A DNA stretch of 64,000 bases from Streptococcus parasanguinis (lineage in GTDB: Bacteria; Bacillota; Bacilli; Lactobacillales; Streptococcaceae), in contig NZ_JAHZPC010000007.1 in NCBI RefSeq assembly GCF_019929185.1, forward strand, positions 22,763 to 86,762. The letters are read 5' to 3'. The translations under genes and the position numbers were made by a program. Each line of letters begins with the position of its first letter. Position 1 is the first letter of the stretch. Positions 57,986-64,000 of this stretch are shown here, one piece after another. Below the pieces are notes generated by a model, which was not told the origin of the DNA, did not search any database, and worked only from the letters and a program-made list of their open reading frames with translations.

Positions 57986-59243
57986 ACGATTTCTGCTCCT
58001 ATTGTTAGTTCCAATTTTATTTATTGGGTCTCAAGCAGCGAGTGTCGAGCAGTCTGAGTCTTCTCAGACAATAGCTCATCCATCAGAACTTTATTTTTCT
58101 TCAATTCCAGCGAACCCTAATATCTATCGCAAAATTTCTGTTTTTTCTGATCCTCAGTTGAAAAAAGCAAAAGGAGAAATTCTTCCCAACACACCGTTTA
58201 CAATCGAACAACTCTTTGTAAATGATGAAGGGAAAGCTGTATTTAAAATAGCAGATAAAGGATATGTATTAGCAGATTCTTCTGTCATTTTTTCTGATGT
58301 TGTACAAGAAACACAAGAAAAAAAACAAGACATGTGGCTAAAACCTGGTTTTAAAGTGTATGACCGACCCTTAATAAATGGTGCAAAAGAAAAAAATACA
58401 CCTCTTTCTCCTTATACAAAAGTGACAGTCTTACGTACAGCTAAGACTTTACGAGATGAGTTTGTGGAGATTGAAGGTCAGGGCTGGGTGAACAAATCAT
58501 TCGTTACTGAAAAAGATAATCGAATGGAAAAAGTTCAGGACTTGTTAAATAGTAAATACAATTCTCCTTCATATGGAATCTATGTAAAACAATTAACGAC
58601 TGGAAATACTGCTGGAATCAATCCGCAAAAAGAAATGTATTCTGCCAGTGTAACGAAATTACCATACTTGTACTACGTCCAAGAACAGCTCAATAAAAAA
58701 GCCATTTCTCCAACTACAACCTACAAATATATTCCAGAAGTCAATGATTTCAAAGGTGGCTATGAACCAGAAGGAAGTGGTAGCCTTTCAAAAACACCAG
58801 ATGGAAAAGAATATAGTGTTCAAGAGTTGGTAGATAAAATTGCAAAAGAATCAGATAATGTTGGACATAATATCTTGAATTATTATGTCACTCATCAATC
58901 AGATCAAGACTTCCAAAAAACTTTGGATAAAATTGCAAAGAAACATTGGGATGTTGAAAAAAGAGAAGCATCCGCTGAAATGGCTGGCAATGTCATGGAG
59001 GCTGTCTATCAACAAAATGGCTCTATTATTGATGCACTCTCCTCTACAAAATATGATGATCAACGGATTGCGCGTGACCTTCCAGTAAAAGTTGCTCATA
59101 AAATTGGAGATGCCTATGATTTTAGACATGATGTTGCGATTGTATACACAAATTCACCCTATGTACTAGTCGTTTTTACAGATCATTCGAATTATGATAC
59201 GATTTCCAACATTTCAAAGGATATCTATGAGGTATTGAAATAA
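57978..59243 (+). CDS. Exported class A beta-lactamase-fold protein
   Basis: 421 residues if translation starts at GTG 57978 (GGAAAGGA upstream); an ATG at 57957 in the same frame would add seven residues. Signal peptide to about residue 22, an SH3-like middle part (about 110-175), and a serine hydrolase domain with SVTK (224-227), SDN (292-294) and HKIG (374-377), the three active-site elements of class A beta-lactamases and PBPs. It matches pneumococcal SP_0010 in place. Resistance is not implied; a wall-related peptidase or binding role is more likely. The stop overlaps tilS by one base. Confidence 0.83.
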   Translation: MSKRFLLLLLVPILFIGSQAASVEQSESSQTIAHPSELYFSSIPANPNIYRKISVFSDPQLKKAKGEILPNTPFTIEQLFVNDEGKAVFKIADKGYVLADSSVIFSDVVQETQEKKQDMWLKPGFKVYDRPLINGAKEKNTPLSPYTKVTVLRTAKTLRDEFVEIEGQGWVNKSFVTEKDNRMEKVQDLLNSKYNSPSYGIYVKQLTTGNTAGINPQKEMYSASVTKLPYLYYVQEQLNKKAISPTTTYKYIPEVNDFKGGYEPEGSGSLSKTPDGKEYSVQELVDKIAKESDNVGHNILNYYVTHQSDQDFQKTLDKIAKKHWDVEKREASAEMAGNVMEAVYQQNGSIIDALSSTKYDDQRIARDLPVKVAHKIGDAYDFRHDVAIVYTNSPYVLVVFTDHSNYDTISNISKDIYEVLK

Positions 59244-60517
59244 TGGAAAAGCGATTTTTAGAGTTTTGTGAAAAACAAGATCTATTTACTCCCCATCGCC
59301 GTGTTTTAGTTGCCTTATCTGGTGGATTGGATTCAATGAATCTGTATGAACTTTTATATAAGAATAAAGAACGATTGAAAATCCATCTGGTACTCGCTCA
59401 TATCAATCATGGACAAAGACCAGAATCAGATTTAGAAGAAAGTGAACTTCGAACGCTAGCTGATAGGCGAGAGACACGTATTCATGTGGCTCACTATTCG
59501 GGTGATTTTACGGAAGCAAAAGCTCGTACCTTTCGTTATGATTTTTTTAAACAGATTATGGAGAAAGAAGATTGCACTGCTTTAGTAACAGGTCATCATG
59601 CAAATGATCAAGCTGAAACAACTTTCATGCGCTTGATACGAGGAACAAAATTACGCCATTTAAGTGGCATTCCTGTACGCCAACCATTTGGCAAGGGTGA
59701 GCTAATCCGTCCTTTGTTAATTTTTACCAAAGATGAGTTGATGGAAATCCCTCACTTTGAAGATAGTAGCAATGACTCACAGGACTATTTCCGAAATCGT
59801 GTACGCCATCAATACCTTCCTGAATTTGAAAAAGAAAATCCTCAAATGCAAGCAAGTCTTCGTTATTTAGCAGAGGAAGTGACTCATTGGCACCAAGCCC
59901 TGAAAGAATTGACTAGCGAGTTAAGTATTCAAGATTTAGCTTCTTTTAGAACGTATTCTGATTCTGTACAATCATTCTTATTAGAAGAGTATTTGGCACA
60001 ATTTCCAGATTTGCAACTTGGTAGGGTACAGTTTCAAGAATTATTAGATTTACTGCGAAAAAAAAGAAATTGCGTTCATTATTTAAAGTCGAATTATGAA
60101 CTACATCAAGAATATGATTTCTTTGAAATACAAAAAATCAGTCAAAAGTCGGATGACCAACCCCTCCCATTTTTGTTAGAATTTGGGAATATTTTTGAAA
60201 TTGCAAATTATAAACTATCTTTTGGACAACCATTAGTAGGGGAAAATGTAGAAATTCTTTCTGTTTCACGCGAAACTCCCATCTTAATTAGAAGGAGAAA
60301 GGAAGGAGATCAGCTGCTTGTTAATGGCCACCATCAAAAATTAAGGCGGTGGTTTATCAACCATAAAATTCCAATTTCTCTTCGGCAAAAGGCTCTCATT
60401 ATAGAACAGAATCATAATATTCTTTCTGTAGTGGGATTGGTAACGAGTGATTTGAGTAAGCCCTCAAAAAGTGGTATAATGAAAGATGATCTTTATATTC
60501 AAAAAATAGATAGGTAA
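59243..60517 (+). CDS. tilS: TilS, tRNA(Ile)-lysidine synthetase
   Basis: 424 residues. The PP-loop [11 protein letters not shown] lies at 24-34, and the rest has the TilS substrate-binding and C-terminal domains. It changes C34 of the tRNA-Ile with CAU anticodon to lysidine, so AUA is read as Ile. Coupled to the previous gene by TAATG. A parS site is inside it at 60262-60277. Confidence 0.96.
   Translation: MEKRFLEFCEKQDLFTPHRRVLVALSGGLDSMNLYELLYKNKERLKIHLVLAHINHGQRPESDLEESELRTLADRRETRIHVAHYSGDFTEAKARTFRYDFFKQIMEKEDCTALVTGHHANDQAETTFMRLIRGTKLRHLSGIPVRQPFGKGELIRPLLIFTKDELMEIPHFEDSSNDSQDYFRNRVRHQYLPEFEKENPQMQASLRYLAEEVTHWHQALKELTSELSIQDLASFRTYSDSVQSFLLEEYLAQFPDLQLGRVQFQELLDLLRKKRNCVHYLKSNYELHQEYDFFEIQKISQKSDDQPLPFLLEFGNIFEIANYKLSFGQPLVGENVEILSVSRETPILIRRRKEGDQLLVNGHHQKLRRWFINHKIPISLRQKALIIEQNHNILSVVGLVTSDLSKPSKSGIMKDDLYIQKIDR
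60262..60277. other. parS: parS-like centromere site
   Basis: TGTTTCACGCGAAACT differs from the TTTCACGTGAAAC core at one base. It lies inside tilS, about 12 kb right of dnaA. Confidence 0.65.
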
Positions 60518-60521
60518 AAAC

Positions 60522-61064
60522 ATGTTAGAAAAAGATATAAAAAAAGTATTGGTTTCACATGATGAAATTGTAGAAGCAGCAAAGAAATTGGGGGAAACCC
60601 TAACAAAAGAGTACCAAGGAAAAAATCCAATTTTTGTTGGAATTTTGAAAGGCTCTGTTCCATTTATGGCAGAGTTGATCAACCACGTGGATACACATAT
60701 TGAATTGGATTTTATGCTGGTTTCAAGTTATCATGGTGGTACAGCAAGCTCAGGTATTATTAATATTATCAAGGATATCGACCAAGATATTACTGGTAGA
60801 GATATTTTATTTGTAGAAGATATTATCGATACAGGTAAAACCCTCAAGAGTCTAAAAGAACTCTTTGAAGAACGAAATGCAGGATCTGTGAAGATTGCTA
60901 CCTTACTGGATAAACCTGAAGGACGTTTGGTTGAGATTGAAGCAGATTATACCTGCTTTACGATTCCAAATGAGTTTGTTGTAGGATATGGTTTAGACTA
61001 TGATGAAAATTATCGTAACCTACCCTATGTTGGTGTATTAAAAGAGGAAGTGTACTCAAAATAG
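60522..61064 (+). CDS. hpt: Hypoxanthine phosphoribosyltransferase
   Basis: 180 residues. The PRPP-binding loop [12 protein letters not shown] (about 100-111), an N-terminal GILKGSVPF and the flexible loop [11 protein letters not shown]. It salvages hypoxanthine and guanine. Four bases after tilS and 10 before ftsH, a gene order shared with B. subtilis. Confidence 0.97.
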   Translation: MLEKDIKKVLVSHDEIVEAAKKLGETLTKEYQGKNPIFVGILKGSVPFMAELINHVDTHIELDFMLVSSYHGGTASSGIINIIKDIDQDITGRDILFVEDIIDTGKTLKSLKELFEERNAGSVKIATLLDKPEGRLVEIEADYTCFTIPNEFVVGYGLDYDENYRNLPYVGVLKEEVYSK

Positions 61065-61074
61065 AGGAGACTAG

Positions 61075-63048
61075 ATGAATAACAGAAAAAATAACGGTTT
61101 TGTTCGAAATCCATTTCTGTATTTGTTGATTATTGTAGCGGCTGTGACAGGGTTCCAGTACTTTTTTGCGGGTAATGGAGTTGGTCAAAGTCAGCAAATC
61201 AACTACACAGAATTGGTCAAAGAAATTAAAAATGATAATGTAAAAACGATCAGTTACCAACCAAATGGTAGTGTGATTGAAATTGCAGGGACCTATAATA
61301 AAGCTAAAGAATCAAAAGATGATACAGGAATTCAATTTTTTACCCCAAGTGTTCAAAAAGTATCTCGCTTTACTAGTGTCATCCTTCCATCTGACATCAC
61401 TGTCAATGAATTACAAAAATTAGCAGCTGACCACAAAGCGGAAATCACTATCAAACGTGAAAGCTCAAGTGGCATGTGGATAACCATTCTGACTTCAATT
61501 GTTCCATTTGTTATCGTCATGTTCTTCTTCTTCTCAATGATGAACCAAGGCGGTGGCGGAGGTGCCCGCGGTGCCATGAACTTTGGTCGTAATAAAGCCC
61601 GCGCTGCTAATAAAGAAGGTATTAAAGTTCGTTTTTCAGATGTAGCAGGAGCTGAAGAAGAAAAACAAGAACTTGTTGAAGTTGTTGAATTTTTAAAAGA
61701 TCCAAAACGCTTTACTAAATTGGGTGCAAGAATCCCAGCAGGTGTGCTTCTTGAAGGCCCTCCCGGAACTGGTAAAACCCTTTTAGCAAAAGCAGTAGCT
61801 GGTGAAGCTGGAGTGCCATTCTTCAGTATTTCTGGTTCTGACTTCGTTGAAATGTTTGTCGGAGTCGGCGCTAGCCGGGTTCGTTCACTTTTTGAAGATG
61901 CTAAAAAAGCAGCACCAGCCATTATCTTTATCGATGAAATTGATGCTGTTGGGCGCCAACGTGGTGTAGGTCTTGGTGGCGGAAATGATGAACGTGAACA
62001 AACCCTTAACCAGCTCTTGATTGAGATGGATGGTTTTGAAGGCAACGAAGGAATCATTGTTATCGCAGCAACTAACCGTTCTGATGTCCTTGACCCTGCC
62101 CTTCTTCGTCCTGGCCGTTTTGACCGTAAAGTATTGGTTGGACGTCCAGATGTGAAAGGTCGTGAGGCAATTCTTCGTGTTCATGCTAAGAATAAGCCAC
62201 TTGCTCAAGATGTGGACTTGAAATTGGTTGCTCAACAAACACCAGGATTTGTCGGTGCTGATCTCGAAAATGTTTTGAACGAAGCAGCCTTGGTTGCAGC
62301 TCGTCGAAATAAAAAAGTAATTGATGCTGCTGATATCGATGAAGCAGAAGATCGTGTTATTGCAGGTCCATCTAAGAAAGATCGGACGATTTCACAAAAA
62401 GAACGTGAAATGGTTGCTTATCACGAAGCTGGTCATACAATTGTTGGTCTGGTCTTATCAAATGCTCGTGTAGTTCATAAAGTTACGATTGTTCCACGTG
62501 GTCGTGCAGGCGGTTACATGATTGCCCTTCCTAAAGAAGATCAAATGTTACTTTCTAAAGAAGATATGAAAGAACAATTAGCTGGGCTCATGGGAGGACG
62601 TGTTGCCGAAGAAATTATTTTCAATTCGCAAACAACGGGTGCTTCAAATGACTTTGAACAAGCTACCCAAATGGCGCGTGCAATGGTGACAGAATATGGT
62701 ATGAGTGAAAAACTTGGACCGGTCCAATATGAAGGAAATCATGCAATGTTTGGTGCTCAAAGTCCACAAAAAATGATTTCAGAACGAACAGCTTACGAAA
62801 TTGATGAAGAAGTTCGTAGTCTGTTGAATGAAGCCCGTAATAAAGCGGCAGAAATTATTCAAGGAAATAGAGAAACGCATAAATTAATTGCGGAAGCTCT
62901 ATTAAAATATGAAACCTTGGATAGTGTTCAAATTAAATCATTATATGAAACAGGAAAAATGCCTGAAAATTCAGAGCATGAATTAGAAGAAGAAGCAAAA
63001 CCTCTATCATATGATGAGATTAAGTCAAAATTAGAAGAAAATAACTAA
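61075..63048 (+). CDS. ftsH: FtsH, membrane AAA+ zinc metalloprotease
   Basis: 657 residues. Two membrane helices (about 13-31 and 134-154) flank an extracytoplasmic domain. AAA+ module with Walker A GPPGTGKT (228-235) and IIFIDEIDA (283-291), zinc motif HEAGH (450-454). It degrades unfolded membrane and regulatory proteins. A terminator follows. Confidence 0.98.
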   Translation: MNNRKNNGFVRNPFLYLLIIVAAVTGFQYFFAGNGVGQSQQINYTELVKEIKNDNVKTISYQPNGSVIEIAGTYNKAKESKDDTGIQFFTPSVQKVSRFTSVILPSDITVNELQKLAADHKAEITIKRESSSGMWITILTSIVPFVIVMFFFFSMMNQGGGGGARGAMNFGRNKARAANKEGIKVRFSDVAGAEEEKQELVEVVEFLKDPKRFTKLGARIPAGVLLEGPPGTGKTLLAKAVAGEAGVPFFSISGSDFVEMFVGVGASRVRSLFEDAKKAAPAIIFIDEIDAVGRQRGVGLGGGNDEREQTLNQLLIEMDGFEGNEGIIVIAATNRSDVLDPALLRPGRFDRKVLVGRPDVKGREAILRVHAKNKPLAQDVDLKLVAQQTPGFVGADLENVLNEAALVAARRNKKVIDAADIDEAEDRVIAGPSKKDRTISQKEREMVAYHEAGHTIVGLVLSNARVVHKVTIVPRGRAGGYMIALPKEDQMLLSKEDMKEQLAGLMGGRVAEEIIFNSQTTGASNDFEQATQMARAMVTEYGMSEKLGPVQYEGNHAMFGAQSPQKMISERTAYEIDEEVRSLLNEARNKAAEIIQGNRETHKLIAEALLKYETLDSVQIKSLYETGKMPENSEHELEEEAKPLSYDEIKSKLEENN

Positions 63049-63052
63049 TTCA

Positions 63053-63083
63053 AAAGAAGGAAAATATTTCCTTCTTTTTTTAT
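63053..63083 (+). terminator. Terminator after ftsH
   Basis: AAGAAGGAAA and TTTCCTTCTT form a 10-bp stem with a short loop and a long T run. Confidence 0.9.
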
Positions 63084-63094
63084 TAAAAAAAGTG

Positions 63095-63122
63095 TTGACA
63101 GAGTAAAAATATTCTGTATAAT
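63095..63122 (+). promoter_or_regulatory. tRNA-Glu promoter
   Basis: TTGACA (63095-63100), 16-base spacer, TATAAT (63117-63122). Confidence 0.85.
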
Positions 63123-63140
63123 AGAATATGTTGTAAAAAT

Positions 63141-63212
63141 GGTCCGTTGGTCAAGGGGTTAAGACACCGCCTTTTCACGGCGGTAACACGGGTTCGAATC
63201 CCGTACGGACTA
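63141..63212 (+). tRNA. tRNA-Glu (TTC)
   Basis: 72-base cloverleaf, anticodon loop TTTTCAC with TTC; identical to the minus-strand copy at 42688-42759. CCA is not encoded. It lies between ftsH and comX, with its own promoter and terminator. Confidence 0.97.
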
Positions 63213-63216
63213 TCGA

Positions 63217-63245
63217 TAAACTGTCACCAAGTGGCAGTTTTTTTG
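63217..63245 (+). terminator. Terminator after tRNA-Glu
   Basis: AAACTGTCAC and GTGGCAGTTT pair (one G-T) with a short loop, then TTTTTTT. Confidence 0.85.
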
Positions 63246-63259
63246 TGTATTTGGACAAA

Positions 63260-63289
63260 ATAGCTAAAAATAATAACCAAATAGTTAAA
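63260..63289 (+). promoter_or_regulatory. Candidate ComE binding site before comX
   Basis: ATAGCTAAA (63260-63268) and ATAGTTAAA (63281-63289) are direct 9-mers separated by 12 bases, the 21-bp period of LytTR-family sites such as those of ComE and AgrA. A TATAAA -10-like box lies downstream at 63335-63340, with no good -35, as at activated promoters. Confidence 0.6.
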
Positions 63290-63366
63290 AAAACGTGCAG
63301 AATAGAAAAAAAGTCCAATGGGCTTCTTTATTTTTATAAAATACAGATAAAAGTAAAGGAGAGCTT

Positions 63367-63846
63367 ATGGAATTTAATAAAATGTATCAAAAAGTAAAAT
63401 ATATCGTAAGAAAATGTGAAAAAGAATATTATATTCAATTATGGGAAAAGGATGATTGGGAACAAGAAGGACAGCTAACACTCTTTGAACTTTATCAAAA
63501 AAATCCTGAAATTGAAACAAATGAAGGATTACTTTATACATATTTCAAAACAAAATTTAGAAATCATATTAAAGATAAAATAAGACAACAGGAAAGTGAT
63601 AAAAGAAAAATTAATAGACTTCCATATATTGAAATTGGAGAAATTAGTCACAGAATTTCATCAAGAAAAATATATTTAGATGAGCTGGTTGTTCTGAGAG
63701 ATGCATTAAAACGTTTTAAAGAAAAATTAACCGTAAAAGAAAAAGAACAATATGAAGCATTACTAGCAAACAGAAGATGTCTAGGAAAAACAAAAATGAA
63801 AAAGAAATTGGAGAACTATCTAAAGGACTTTAAAAATTCAATTTAA
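63367..63846 (+). CDS. comX: ComX (SigX), competence-specific sigma factor
   Basis: 159 residues, the same as pneumococcal ComX. It shares the pattern KCEKEYYIQLWEKDDWEQEG, YFKTKFRNHIKDKIRQQES (sigma region 2) and GEISHRISSRK, and has a small C-terminal region 4. It directs transcription of late competence genes for DNA uptake and recombination. AAAGGAG lies 5 bases before the ATG. It stands between tRNA-Glu and an rRNA operon, the same place as in pneumococcus. Confidence 0.95.
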   Translation: MEFNKMYQKVKYIVRKCEKEYYIQLWEKDDWEQEGQLTLFELYQKNPEIETNEGLLYTYFKTKFRNHIKDKIRQQESDKRKINRLPYIEIGEISHRISSRKIYLDELVVLRDALKRFKEKLTVKEKEQYEALLANRRCLGKTKMKKKLENYLKDFKNSI

Positions 63847-63909
63847 AAGCTGAAAGTTGACAGTTTATAAATGAACTTTCAAAAAAATAAATTTTTTTGA
63901 GAAAAAGTG

Positions 63910-64000
63910 TTGACAGTAAGGTGAGGTCATGATATACTAATATAGTTGTCGCGCGAGAGCGACAAAGACCTTTGAAAACTGAACAAGACGAACCAATGTG
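63910..64000 (+). promoter_or_regulatory. rRNA operon promoter and leader
   Basis: TTGACA (63910-63915), 17-base spacer, TATACT (63933-63938), then a hairpin TTGTCGC/GCGACAA and the CTTTGAAAACTGAACAA leader seen before 16S rRNA genes in Firmicutes. The 16S gene itself lies beyond the window. Confidence 0.9.

Noticed and set aside
57978..59243. Functional beta-lactamase conferring resistance
   Set aside because: Only the general SxxK, SDN and KxG-type elements are visible; the gene is at a conserved housekeeping locus and family members in pneumococcus are not resistance enzymes.
61353..62238. Long minus-strand ORFs (up to 234 codons) opposite ftsH
   Set aside because: Composition (Ser/Thr/Pro runs) is that of an antisense frame of a well-conserved gene; ftsH is certain.

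Overview
The window is a 64 kb stretch around the chromosomal replication origin of a Streptococcus. Gene order from yaaA-recF through guaB, trpS, an ABC-F protein, yfhO, comED, rlmH, htrA, parB, dnaA, dnaN, ychF, pth, mfd, divIC, tilS, hpt, ftsH and comX to an rRNA promoter is the order I know from S. pneumoniae and its relatives. Low G+C, short intergenic spaces and Shine-Dalgarno starts fit. I would guess a mitis/sanguinis-group species such as S. parasanguinis, but the sequence alone does not prove the species.

Left part (1-30 kb), mostly minus strand: the D-alanylation genes dltX-dltA-dltB (dltB cut by the window edge); an intracellular S41 peptidase; a cluster of a VTC-domain enzyme, a DUF4956 membrane protein and, divergently, two lipoproteins, one of them a Cthe_2159-like carbohydrate-binding protein; a YhgE/Pip membrane protein with a divergent TetR regulator; rpsD; a TPP-riboswitch-controlled thiamine-precursor ABC transporter; veg, dnaB, rplI, gdpP; the wobble-uridine genes mnmG and mnmA; and two secreted LysM proteins flanking the serine dehydratase genes sdaAB-sdaAA.

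Middle (27-48 kb): ECF transporter module, pgsA, a short RodZ-like protein, two M16 peptidase-like proteins, yaaA-recF, guaB, trpS, an ABC-F ATPase, yfhO, tRNAs, comE-comD, rlmH, htrA and parB. Origin (about 45.9-49.85 kb): DnaA boxes lie upstream of htrA, upstream of dnaA and between dnaA and dnaN, the last cluster followed by DnaA-trio-like repeats. Genes left of the origin run mainly minus and those right of it all plus (apart from one lipoprotein), as expected for leading-strand transcription. Four parS-like sites (8.1, 30.1, 40.9 and 60.3 kb) fit the parB gene, which has no parA beside it.

Right part (48-64 kb): the dnaA-dnaN replication genes, ychF, pth, mfd, rqcP, divIC, a 42-residue ORF, a beta-lactamase-fold protein, tilS, hpt, ftsH, tRNA-Glu, the competence sigma factor comX, and the promoter and leader of an rRNA operon cut by the window end.

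Points I consider most unusual: comDE stands at its usual locus but no comC can be read in front of it, although comX carries a ComE-type pair of direct repeats; the mnmA leader holds two tandem hairpins with the geometry of a tRNA anticodon arm and a UUC in the anticodon position; the VTC/DUF4956/Cthe_2159 cluster has response-regulator-like repeats in its divergent control region; and the ABC-F protein has one intact and one decayed composite ATP site.
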